56,421 nucleotides of DNA from Candidatus Woesearchaeota archaeon (GTDB lineage: Archaea > Nanobdellota > Nanobdellia > Woesearchaeales > ARS49), in contig JACRKG010000039.1 in NCBI GenBank assembly GCA_016215315.1, positions 1 to 56,421 on the forward strand. Reading direction: 5' to 3'. The position numbers and the translations under genes are program-made. This document shows, in pieces, positions 1-6,567 of this stretch (its first letter is position 1; the number at the start of each line of letters is the position of its first letter). Below the pieces are notes generated by a model, which saw only the letters and a program-made list of their open reading frames with translations, did not search any database and was not told where the DNA came from.

Positions 1-1
1 A

Positions 2-136
2 TGCTGGAAAGTTACAAAAAACAACGTCACAAAATCACAATATTTCGAGAATATAGAACAAATGCAAAATGCCCTAGAAAACTATTGGAGAGAACATAAA
101 TTTACGCAAAATTTTATGCGTTATTTATGTCGCTAA
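2..136 (+). mobile_element. C-terminal end of a DDE transposase (partial)
   Basis: Reading from base 2 there are 44 open codons that run in from outside the window and stop at TAA 134-136. The residues include QYFENIEQ, ENYWREHKF and a terminal MRYLCR. This resembles the C-terminal tail of IS630-type (DDE_3) transposases, where a Trp-containing segment, a helix and a final (K/R)F...YL block follow the last acidic residue. The catalytic residues lie upstream of the window. The stop is followed within 20 nt by the TATA box of the RNase P RNA gene. I see no clear terminal inverted repeat. The family call is from memory of the family pattern and is tentative. Confidence 0.5.
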
Positions 137-152
137 CTAACTAGCAGGAAGG

Positions 153-160
153 TTTATAAA
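153..160 (+). promoter_or_regulatory. TATA box of the RNase P RNA gene
   Basis: TTTATAAA lies 25 nt before the predicted 5' end of the RNase P RNA (about 185), the usual archaeal TATA-to-start distance. Confidence 0.6.
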
Positions 161-184
161 CTGCTTATTTTTTCTTTTTCTTGT

Positions 185-516
185 TTGGGTGTGGTCTTTG
201 CTCTCGCAGTACGTGTGAGGAAAGTCTTCCCACCATAAAAAAGCCACTCTTCGAGATCCAGTAATGGATGGCAATATCACAGAAACGACACGTCCAAGAG
301 GGAGGATGACGCTAGCGAAGCACAAGGCAACTTGTTGCGAGATAACCTGCAGACGTTCCTTTTGGGATCGATGAAACGGATCACCCTTGGCTGGTGCAAG
401 TCCAAAATGGACGCTTAGTCGAATGCAAAGACAGCCTATCTAACCGGGTAACACTGGTGTCGATGAAATAATGTCATCGATTTGGAGGCTGACAGAAGGA
501 AGCTTACCACACCCAA
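185..516 (+). ncRNA. rnpB: RNase P RNA
   Basis: This is the catalytic RNA that trims tRNA 5' leaders. Family signature blocks are visible in order: GAGGAAAGTC at 217-226 (CR-I), ACAGAAACGA at 279-288 (CR-II), and GACAGAAGG plus GCTTAC at 491-507 (CR-V side). The ends close as helix P1: TTTGGGTGTGGT at 184-195 pairs with ACCACACCCAA at 506-516. The length of about 332 nt fits archaeal type A RNase P RNA. A TATA box sits 25 nt upstream. The region is much richer in GC than its surroundings, as expected for a structured RNA in an AT-rich genome. Confidence 0.93.
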
Positions 517-650
517 CACACTTCTTAAAAGGAGATCGCCTGACTTCGAAAGGTATAGTAACATTACGGGGTATCGAGATTCAGCGGGTATCACTTGCTG
601 TCGAAATATTACTTGTGGTCCGAGAGTCGGCGGGCGTCGAGAAATAATTG
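517..650. other. GC-rich tract after RNase P RNA, possible additional structured RNA
   Basis: No convincing reading frame. The stretch is clearly more GC-rich than ordinary intergenic DNA in the window. Small pairings are visible: CAGC/GCTG nested inside TCGA/TCGA around 569-602, and CCGA-GAG-TCGG near 620-630. GGGTATCGAGA-like and GGGCGTCGAGAAA-like phrases recur. It could be a 3' extension of the RNase P transcript, a separate small RNA, or decayed DNA. No tRNA T-arm or C/D boxes were found. Its strand is unknown. Confidence 0.3.
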
Positions 651-652
651 AT

Positions 653-1603
653 TTAATCTAGTTTTTTGTTTTCTAAAGTAATTCCTTCTTTAACAGACCC
701 TTCTCTAAAATTTTCTGTCTGAACTGCGAACTTATAAAATCCCTCTTCATTTGACTTAGCTCCCAGCATTGGTTCAAAACCATCTTTAGTTTCACCAGGA
801 CAAAACATTATTTGTTTGTTTGGACATAATTCAATTCCATAATTAAATTCTTCTTCAACTAAACGATAAGCAAATCCTATTTTGTGTGATGTGCCTTTTT
901 CATTTGATGTTCCTAAAATAACTTCACCCAAATCAGTTGCTTCATTATTAGTATCCAATAATCTGTAAACTGGTTCTTTTTCTTCAGAGAAAAAAATCAC
1001 TGGTAATTTTGTATTTTCTATTAATTTATTTTGTTCGTATAAAAATGAAAAATTTCCATCATTAACTATACTGAAGGTCCATTGATATCCATCAAACAGA
1101 GCTGCCATTCCATTTGTTACTGCTCTTGTTTCTCCTTCTATTACTTCACTTAAAGTTCCTCTGACAGAACCATTAAAACTATTTGTTTGCATTAATTGTA
1201 TGTTCGCATTTGCTTGATAAAGAGGAAAAGCATCTTTCGGTTCATTATTTACGACAAATCTAAAGTCTTCTCTTGCTCTAACATAATCTCCCATTTTTTG
1301 GTAAAGTGCGCCCCTAAAAAATCTTGCAGCTATTTGCTGGCCAAACATATCTGATTCTGCATTACTGGATAATAATGTCAATGAATATTTATTCTCTCCA
1401 CTTAATACTCGAGTTGGAAAAAAATTAGTTTCGTTATTTTTATCTATGCTAAATTCTGTACTTGCCATTTCTAATGATACACTTAAAGGCATGTCCATTT
1501 CTTCTTGAGCGTAAACTGATGGTTGAGTAAGTATACAAGGAATACTAAAAGGCATTGAAGCAGCAATAGCGAGTACTGCACTCATTAAACTTGTTTTTTT
1601 CAT
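653..1603 (-). CDS. Secreted protein with TPR-like helices and a beta domain
   Basis: Start chosen at ATG 1603 (MKKTSLM); an in-frame TTG seven codons upstream is less likely, because ATG lies 24 nt after the TATA box. The N-terminus is a Sec-type signal peptide (KK, then a hydrophobic stretch, then SVYAQ). Residues around 85-130 form one TPR-like hairpin (GALYQKMGDYVRAREDFRFV). The next segment resembles a carboxypeptidase-regulatory/transthyretin-like beta domain. I do not recognise a specific family or enzyme motif. It is divergently transcribed from the first PARG-family gene and shares a mirrored copy of the TAATC-N10-TATA promoter element with it. Confidence 0.75.
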   Translation of the reverse strand: MKKTSLMSAVLAIAASMPFSIPCILTQPSVYAQEEMDMPLSVSLEMASTEFSIDKNNETNFFPTRVLSGENKYSLTLLSSNAESDMFGQQIAARFFRGALYQKMGDYVRAREDFRFVVNNEPKDAFPLYQANANIQLMQTNSFNGSVRGTLSEVIEGETRAVTNGMAALFDGYQWTFSIVNDGNFSFLYEQNKLIENTKLPVIFFSEEKEPVYRLLDTNNEATDLGEVILGTSNEKGTSHKIGFAYRLVEEEFNYGIELCPNKQIMFCPGETKDGFEPMLGAKSNEEGFYKFAVQTENFREGSVKEGITLENKKLD

Positions 1604-1629
1604 TTTAATAAATCCTGAACACAAACAAA

Positions 1630-1652
1630 TTTAAAAAACCTTCTGTTGATTA
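1630..1652 (-). promoter_or_regulatory. TAATC-N10-TATA promoter element (minus copy)
   Basis: On the minus strand TAATC (1652-1648), ten bases, then TTTTTAAA (1637-1630), 24 nt before ATG 1603. It mirrors the plus-strand copy 16 bp away. The same arrangement precedes four other genes in the window (positions 1669, 14108, 29538 and 47794). Confidence 0.55.
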
Positions 1653-1668
1653 ACAACGAGCTCTTTAC

Positions 1669-1693
1669 TAATCAACAATAACATATTTAAAAC
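1669..1693 (+). promoter_or_regulatory. TAATC-N10-TATA promoter element (plus copy)
   Basis: TAATC at 1669-1673, ten bases, TATTTAAAAC at 1684-1693, then 20 nt to ATG 1714. TAATC lies further upstream than a BRE would, so it looks like a regulator site rather than a core promoter part. Confidence 0.6.
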
Positions 1694-1713
1694 TTAGTTC
1701 CCTTGAAACTTTC

Positions 1714-2457
1714 ATGAATACAAACATTTCAGGAGATAAGAAGAAATCTAATTTTGATGATAATTTGGCTGATTATGTTCCCAAAAAGAAAATTATTGAT
1801 CCAGGAAATCTTTGTGTTCGAGATCTTGACGGTAGGTATGTTTTAAACGGTGTTGAATATGATCATGAAGTTGTTAGTGTTGGTTGGAGTAAAGAACTGT
1901 TGGATGGAGGCAAGTCTCACACCCAAAAAAAGTGGACTGAATTAGTAAAAGATACTAAGTTTAGAATAGCTAGTGCTGATTTGTATTTTGCTAGTCTTTT
2001 GATTTTGTACAAAAATCAAAATAGCTCTCAAGCTCATTTAGTTGAAAAGGTTAGACAACTGTTTGCTAAAGATTTTAACGAGAATTGGATGATGACAAGT
2101 ACTAGGTTAAGTTACAAGCATCAAGGTAGAGATGAAGTAATTCACAATTATGGCTCACTAGAATCTAGAGCACTAAAATCAAACTTTGCCGGTAATCATT
2201 GTTATGTTGATGAAATAGGAGGTCTTGGAAATAATATGATTGCTCTTTTAGGCAGTAATGATTTGAATGAAGTGTCTGAAGTCTTCAAATGGATTACTGG
2301 CAAAAGAACATATTTACGGAGACTTAACAAACCAACTACTGGAAGTCTAGAGCGGGCTGTGGTATTTGGTGGCTATTACTTCAGCATCATTGCCAGCGGA
2401 AGCATTAGCAGCGGCTGGCCTGCTCGTGGTGTGGTCGTGGTGCGAGAAAATTTATGA
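1714..2457 (+). CDS. PARG-family paralogue 1, unknown function
   Basis: 247 residues and no signal peptide, so probably cytoplasmic. It is paralogous to the proteins at 14153-14920 and 14917-15723. Shared blocks are the N-terminal (G)(D/E)K(K/R)KS(N/S)FDD(N/D)LAD, a YF-containing helix, KV(R/K)Q(L/M)F..DF, MMTSTR, and (I)H(N/D)YG. The last 35 or so residues diverge strongly but close on PARGVVVVR. Codons in this last part are GC-rich (AGC, GGC, GTG, GTC, CGT), unlike the AT-rich body. It lacks the NEIFDKMPD segment present in paralogue 2. It is expressed from a leaderless TAATC-type promoter. The family is not recognised. A C-type-lectin-like variable tail is a hypothesis only. Confidence 0.8.
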   Translation: MNTNISGDKKKSNFDDNLADYVPKKKIIDPGNLCVRDLDGRYVLNGVEYDHEVVSVGWSKELLDGGKSHTQKKWTELVKDTKFRIASADLYFASLLILYKNQNSSQAHLVEKVRQLFAKDFNENWMMTSTRLSYKHQGRDEVIHNYGSLESRALKSNFAGNHCYVDEIGGLGNNMIALLGSNDLNEVSEVFKWITGKRTYLRRLNKPTTGSLERAVVFGGYYFSIIASGSISSGWPARGVVVVRENL

Positions 2458-2512
2458 TTGAGGAATATTTAAAAACTACAAGCTATAACCTGTAAACTAA
2501 AAAAAAGGCAGC

Positions 2513-2540
2513 GAAATTCAAAAATGAATTTCTGGTCTTT
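2513..2540 (+). terminator. Hairpin plus T-tract after PARG paralogue 1
   Basis: GAAATTCA (2513-2520) and TGAATTTC (2525-2532) form a perfect 8-bp stem with an AAAA loop, followed by a T-rich run. It is placed about 55 nt after the stop codon and before the hicBA promoter. Confidence 0.4.
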
Positions 2541-2614
2541 TTTTGAAAAATCAAAAAAAGGTGATTAATCATGGCATTCAAAGCAGCTCCACTAAATTCA
2601 AAGTTTTCGATACG

Positions 2615-2622
2615 TTTATATA
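2615..2622 (+). promoter_or_regulatory. TATA box of hicBA
   Basis: TTTATATA lies 24 nt before ATG 2646, which implies a leaderless transcript and supports starting hicB at ATG 2646 rather than TTG 2640. Confidence 0.55.
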
Positions 2623-2645
2623 CATCTTTACTTATTTAATTGAGT

Positions 2646-2855
2646 ATGAAAAGAAAGTTTACGATACTGATAGAAAAAGATGAAGAAGGTTGGTTGGTTT
2701 CTGAAGTAGTTGAGTTGCCTGGTTGTCATACGCAAGCAAAAACAATGAATGATTTATTGGAACGAACAAAAGAGGCAATAGAAGCATACTTGGAATCAGA
2801 AGAAGAACCTTTAATGAAAGAAACTTTTGTTGGTGTTCAACAAATAGAAGTATAA
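2646..2855 (+). CDS. hicB: HicB-family antitoxin
   Basis: 69 residues. It has the HicB partial RNase H-like fold signature: a F..LIE.DEEGW start, then V.ELPGC.T.A.T..E....KEAIEAYLE. It neutralises the adjacent HicA mRNA interferase. The C-terminus is short and has no clear added DNA-binding domain, so autorepression cannot be read from it. Nine bases separate it from hicA, so the two are co-transcribed. The gene order (antitoxin first) is one of the two usual layouts. The cassette is bounded by near-identical 3'-end repeats of the PARG family. Confidence 0.9.
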   Translation: MKRKFTILIEKDEEGWLVSEVVELPGCHTQAKTMNDLLERTKEAIEAYLESEEEPLMKETFVGVQQIEV

Positions 2856-2864
2856 TTCTAAAAA

Positions 2865-3092
2865 ATGAAGTTGCCTAAACTTACTGGTAAAGAACTGGCT
2901 AAAATAGTTGAAAAGTTTGGTTTTATTTATAGTCATACAACTGGCAGTCACATGGTTTACAAACATCCTGATGGAAGAAGAGCAACAATACCTCATCATG
3001 CGGGTGAAGAAATAGGTCCGGGACTTCTTAATAAAATAATTAAGAAAGATCTTGGTTTGACAAGAGAGGAATTCTTGGAAAAACTAAAATAA
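2865..3092 (+). CDS. hicA: HicA-family toxin (mRNA interferase)
   Basis: 75 residues, the normal HicA length. It shows the dsRBD-like HicA pattern: LTGKEL..I.EKFGF.......GSHMVYKHPDGR...IPHH..EIGPGLL.KIIK. The catalytic histidine is the one in GSHMVY. It is expected to bind and cleave mRNA, inhibiting translation until HicB binds it. The gene appears intact, in tandem with hicB and sharing its promoter. Three codons of PARG-family 3' end follow almost immediately. Confidence 0.9.
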   Translation: MKLPKLTGKELAKIVEKFGFIYSHTTGSHMVYKHPDGRRATIPHHAGEEIGPGLLNKIIKKDLGLTREEFLEKLK

Positions 3093-3098
3093 TTTATG

Positions 3099-3149
3099 AT
3101 GGAAGTTGAAAATTCTCGTGGTGTGGTCGTCGTGCGCAAAGATTTTTAG
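3099..3149 (+). pseudogene. Orphan 3' end of a PARG-family gene
   Basis: Sixteen codons reading M-E-V-E-N then SRGVVVVRKDF and stop TAG. The last part matches the C-terminus of the PARG family. At DNA level, 16 bases at 3115-3130 are identical to 2423-2438 at the end of paralogue 1, and the match continues after one mismatch. No body of the gene precedes it. It is a remnant or duplicated junction rather than a functional gene. Confidence 0.6.
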
Positions 3150-3162
3150 TGAATAGAATTTC

Positions 3163-4008
3163 TCATTTCGAGTTCATCTTCGCAGCATGCACTAAATTCT
3201 CTGCAAGGCTTATGACTGTCATTGGTCCTACTCCTCCTGGTACAGGAGTTATGTAGCTTGCTTTTGTTTTTACGTCATCAAAATTAACATCTCCAACTAA
3301 GTATTTGCCTAGGTAATTAATTCCTACATCTATAACTACCGCTTTTTCTTTTATCATTTCTTTAGTTATAAAGTATGGTTTTCCTATTGCGCTTATCAGT
3401 ATGTCTGCTTTTTTTGTTTTTTCATCTAATCTTTCAGTTCTTGAATTGTATATTTCTACATTTGCTTCTAAGTAAGTCATCATTTTTAGTAACGGCATTC
3501 CTACAATTTCGCTTCTTCCTAGAATTACAACTTCTTTATTCTTGATTGGTATTTTGTAAGCTTCAAGTAAACTTATTATTCCTTTAGGAGTGCAAGGCGT
3601 GAAGTATTCTCCGCCATAATTGAGTCCTCTAGCATTTAACACGTTAACTCCGTCAACATCTTTTCTAGGATCTATTGAGTTGTAAATTTCGTACTTATCA
3701 AATTCCAGTGGTAAAGGCGACTCAACTAGTATTCCGTGAATTTTTTTGTCATTGCTTAATTCAGTTAGTAATTCAATTAGTTTATTCTTGTTTATTCTGT
3801 CAGGCAAGTTATTTAATTGGATGTTTAAACCTATTTTTTCAAATTTCTTTTTCAAGCTATTAAAATAAGCTTCGCTTGAACAAGCATTTCCTATTTTTAT
3901 TATGGCTAAGTTCGGGATTACTTTTTTTTCTTTTAATATTTTTATTTCCTTGATTAAAGCTTCTTCTAATTTTGAAGCTACTTTTTTTCCATCAAGGATT
4001 TCAACCAT
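3163..4008 (-). CDS. folD: Methylenetetrahydrofolate dehydrogenase / methenyl-THF cyclohydrolase
   Basis: 281 residues, standard FolD length. The enzyme interconverts methylene-, methenyl- and formyl-tetrahydrofolate using NAD(P). Motifs: YFNSLKKK with the catalytic Lys, DPRKDVDGVN, the dinucleotide-site VILGRSEIVGMPL, and the C-terminal PVPGGVGPMT block. One oddity: the usual GILVQLPLP block reads GILVESPLP here, so the Gln that normally supports the cyclohydrolase Lys is Glu. Its start overlaps the preceding gene's end by 8 nt, so the two are co-transcribed, although no functional link is obvious. Confidence 0.92.
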   Translation of the reverse strand: MVEILDGKKVASKLEEALIKEIKILKEKKVIPNLAIIKIGNACSSEAYFNSLKKKFEKIGLNIQLNNLPDRINKNKLIELLTELSNDKKIHGILVESPLPLEFDKYEIYNSIDPRKDVDGVNVLNARGLNYGGEYFTPCTPKGIISLLEAYKIPIKNKEVVILGRSEIVGMPLLKMMTYLEANVEIYNSRTERLDEKTKKADILISAIGKPYFITKEMIKEKAVVIDVGINYLGKYLVGDVNFDDVKTKASYITPVPGGVGPMTVISLAENLVHAAKMNSK

Positions 4009-4651
4009 TTTCTAGTATCAGAATATTGCCTCTGCCTTTTTTAATCTTCTTAATCTTACCTTCTTTTTCTAATTCTGCAACAACTAAAGATATTTTTGCT
4101 TCGGAATAAGGAATTTGCTTCCTCAAATCTTTCTGAGTTGTTCTGTTACCTTCTTTTTTAATAATGTTTAGCACTTTTGATTTAAGTTCATCTTCTCTAG
4201 GAGTTTTTTTCCTTCGGAAAAAAACAAACGCGGCTAACAAAGCGATCAACACTGCTAAAATTTCAAATACCCAATAATAATTAGTTTCTTCTTCTAATTC
4301 TTTATCATTTGTTTCGTTAAGAATGAATTCTTCATCACCTAAATCTGGAAAAAGTATTAAATCAACCAAATAATTACCTTCTTCATTAATAGTTATAGTC
4401 TCCTCTGCCAGTAAATCTGGACTTTTTTTTGCAATAACTTGATAAGTTCCCAAAGGCACTTCAAAGGAGTAATTTCCTTCTTTAGAAACTTGCACTTGAT
4501 TATTCTCTGGTCCTATACTTACCACTACATCTTTAACACTTTCCAGATCAAAACCGTAAATGCTTCCATGAATTCTTGCAGCAAAAACTACATTGAATGT
4601 GATTAACAAAGCAAAAATCAAAGCAAGGTTTTTCATACTGAAAAACTTCAC
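4001..4651 (-). CDS. Membrane-anchored protein: beta-sandwich ectodomain, TM helix, cytoplasmic winged helix
   Basis: 216 residues. Residues 1-25 are a signal peptide. Residues 25-100 resemble a carboxypeptidase-regulatory/Ig-like beta domain (IHGSIYG..., then GTYQVIAKKSP). An acidic linker follows, then a TM helix around 130-147 (VFEILAVLIALLAAFVFF) with a basic RRKK stop. Residues 155-216 are a winged-helix domain (LRKQIPYSEAKISLVVAELEKEGKIKKIKKGRGN). The layout suggests an outside-sensing one-component membrane regulator, known as a general architecture in archaea. Target genes are unknown. It precedes and overlaps folD. Confidence 0.75.
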   Translation of the reverse strand: MKFFSMKNLALIFALLITFNVVFAARIHGSIYGFDLESVKDVVVSIGPENNQVQVSKEGNYSFEVPLGTYQVIAKKSPDLLAEETITINEEGNYLVDLILFPDLGDEEFILNETNDKELEEETNYYWVFEILAVLIALLAAFVFFRRKKTPREDELKSKVLNIIKKEGNRTTQKDLRKQIPYSEAKISLVVAELEKEGKIKKIKKGRGNILILENG

Positions 4652-4678
4652 TTACAAGTATTTAAAGATTTCTCACGA

Positions 4679-4801
4679 TAAAAAGTCCTTGCGAGGACTT
4701 TTTAAACACCAAAAAGCATTATTAATGCTTTTTAGCAAAAGATAAAGAATTATAAACCTTCATAAAGCTTTAAGTGTGTTAAAAAACGCCGGTTTTTTAA
4801 C
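4679..4801. repeat. Three unrelated perfect hairpins in a divergent promoter region
   Basis: Stem 1: 4679-4689 with 4694-4704, loop TGCG. Stem 2: 4711-4720 with 4724-4733, loop ATT. Stem 3: 4778-4787 with 4792-4801, loop GCCG. Each stem is 10-11 bp and perfectly paired, but the sequences differ. They lie between divergent genes, so none can terminate a known upstream gene. The third ends 12 nt before the TATA-like box at 4813-4822. Confidence 0.6.
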
Positions 4802-4812
4802 TAAAATAAGTG

Positions 4813-4823
4813 TCTTTATAAAT
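4813..4823 (+). promoter_or_regulatory. TATA-like box and leader of the secreted helical protein gene
   Basis: CTTTATAAATA lies about 60 nt before ATG 4883. The leader ends with a strong Shine-Dalgarno GGAGGT (4870-4875), so this gene, unlike most here, appears to have a true 5' leader. Confidence 0.5.
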
Positions 4824-4882
4824 AAACTAGTTCTAAAGAGTGTTAAGAATTGTGTTAACAATCAAACATGGAGGTTTAGAAA

Positions 4883-6295
4883 ATGAAAAATATTTTTTCG
4901 TTGAAAAAAATAGTTTTGTTATTGGTGTTTTTGCTTGTAATATCACAAGCAGCATACGCGCAAAGAGGATTAGGACCTGCAATGGGTGGTGATCCAGCAA
5001 AAGTAAAAATTAATATTGCTGGCAACAATGAAGGCGGACCTATTTCTAAAGAAATACAAGAAAGATACAAACCCGGACTTTCAGGTGAAGGTTCTTTAAG
5101 AAAAGAAGCCAAAGAATGGGTTAAAGAAGATCGCCAAGTATTAAGAGAAAAATTAGGCGAAGCAGCGAAAGATGGCAGTTTAGAACCAAAACAAGCAAGA
5201 AAATTATTAGAAAGATTAAGAGAAGGAGTTAGTGAAGGAAAAGTAGATGGTGCTGAATTCAACAAAATAAGAAGTAGAATAGAAAAAGCAGTTGTTAGTG
5301 GCAAACTAGAAGCAGAAGATGCTAATAAAGCACTAGAAATGGTGAAAAATATTGATGAAGAAAAAGAAGAAACAACCGATGATGAATCAGAAGACGATGA
5401 AACAGAAGATGAAGAAAAACTAACAGGTCTTGACAAAGCAGAAGTTAGCGGTCAAGGAGAAAAGAAAGGCCTTGAAAGAGCTGTTGCTAATTCAGAAGCA
5501 AAAGAATTAAGAAAAGAAGCTAGAGAAAATGTTAGAGATGAAAGAAAAGCAGAAAGAGAAAAAGTTAAAGAAGAATACCAAAAAATAAAAGAAGCTCACA
5601 AAGAAGTTAATGAAAGACTAAAAGAGGCAAGAGCTGAATTACAAGCTTGTAAAACTGGAGAGCAAACAGATCAATGCAAGGACTTAAGGCAAAAATTAGT
5701 CGATAACTCAAAAGAATTCTTAACTTCAACCAACGAGAAAATCAGAGCATTAATAGCTCAAGCAAAAGAAAGAATACAAAACTCAGAGTTATCTGAAGAA
5801 AGAAAAGCTGCTTTGCTAGAAAAATTAGATGCGAGAGTGACTAAGTTAGATGATCTTGCTCAAAAAGTTCAAAGTAGTGAAGCTACAAAGGAAACAGTTC
5901 GTGAAGCTGCAAGATTGCTAAGGCAATCTTGGCTAGAAGCAAAAAGAGACATTAGAGTTAGTGTTAACAGAGTTGCTGCAAACAAACTACGCGATGTAAT
6001 AGAAAAAACACAGCAAGTAAAAACAAACTTAGAAAGGATGATTGCTAAATTAAAAGAAAAAGGCAAAAACACTGAAGGCTTAGAAACAGCTTTGAAAAAC
6101 TTTGAGGAAAGAATGGCTAAAGCAAGAACAACTCATGAAGAAGCTAATACTTTGCTTGAAGAAAACAAAGATGAATCTTCAGTAGATAAAGGAGCTCAAT
6201 TAGTTAAAGAAGCCCATGAAGAGCTCAAGCAAGCATATGAAGATTTAAAAACATTAGTAAAAAACATAAAAGAAACAGGTGATGCAAATGAATAA
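4883..6295 (+). CDS. Secreted, highly charged helical (coiled-coil) protein
   Basis: 470 residues. Signal peptide at 1-26 (MKNIFSLKK, hydrophobic core, AAYAQ). Most of the rest is Lys/Glu-rich and predicted helical, with an acidic linker near residue 155-175 (TTDDESEDDETEDEE). The second half has long heptad-like helices and a single close Cys pair (C..GEQTDQC) near 253-262, possibly a disulfide. No catalytic motif. The Shine-Dalgarno and the downstream lipoprotein that overlaps it by 8 nt suggest a two-gene exported unit. The family is not recognised; a role in the envelope is inference. Confidence 0.75.
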   Translation: MKNIFSLKKIVLLLVFLLVISQAAYAQRGLGPAMGGDPAKVKINIAGNNEGGPISKEIQERYKPGLSGEGSLRKEAKEWVKEDRQVLREKLGEAAKDGSLEPKQARKLLERLREGVSEGKVDGAEFNKIRSRIEKAVVSGKLEAEDANKALEMVKNIDEEKEETTDDESEDDETEDEEKLTGLDKAEVSGQGEKKGLERAVANSEAKELRKEARENVRDERKAEREKVKEEYQKIKEAHKEVNERLKEARAELQACKTGEQTDQCKDLRQKLVDNSKEFLTSTNEKIRALIAQAKERIQNSELSEERKAALLEKLDARVTKLDDLAQKVQSSEATKETVREAARLLRQSWLEAKRDIRVSVNRVAANKLRDVIEKTQQVKTNLERMIAKLKEKGKNTEGLETALKNFEERMAKARTTHEEANTLLEENKDESSVDKGAQLVKEAHEELKQAYEDLKTLVKNIKETGDANE

Positions 6296-6536
6296 AACTT
6301 TTTTATTTCTTTTAATTTTGCTAGTGTTAGTGTCAGCATGCACTCTAAAACAAACAATTCAAGAAAAAACTTCGGTAGGATCTGAATTTTTGGTTGATAA
6401 AGATTCAGAAACTAGAGTTGTTGATGCAAACGTCAATGAATTAGATGGTGATATGTCTGAACTTGGTGATGACTTAGGCTTAGATGAATTGGGTGATTTG
6501 GAGCAAGAGCTGGCAGAAGTAGAAAACTTAGAATAG
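6288..6536 (+). CDS. Small acidic lipoprotein
   Basis: 82 residues starting at ATG 6288, chosen over GTG 6279 and ATG 6282 because AGGTGATG just upstream serves as a ribosome site and MNKTFLFLL begins a normal signal peptide. The lipobox LVSAC places the lipid-anchored Cys near residue 18. The mature part is acidic (LDGDMSELGDDLGLDELGD). It overlaps the upstream gene by 8 nt and likely forms a surface pair with it. No family recognised. Confidence 0.7.
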   Translation: MNKTFLFLLILLVLVSACTLKQTIQEKTSVGSEFLVDKDSETRVVDANVNELDGDMSELGDDLGLDELGDLEQELAEVENLE

Positions 6537-6567
6537 TTTTTATACTATTTCTTTTTTTATTTTTTTT

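Noticed and set aside
137..325. Minus-strand 62-codon frame over the RNase P RNA
   Set aside because: It lies within a well-supported structured RNA and has no protein-like features.
2572..2640. A 22-codon frame (MAFKAAPLNS...) before hicB
   Set aside because: Short, overlaps the hicBA promoter and has no ribosome site or TATA box at the right distance.
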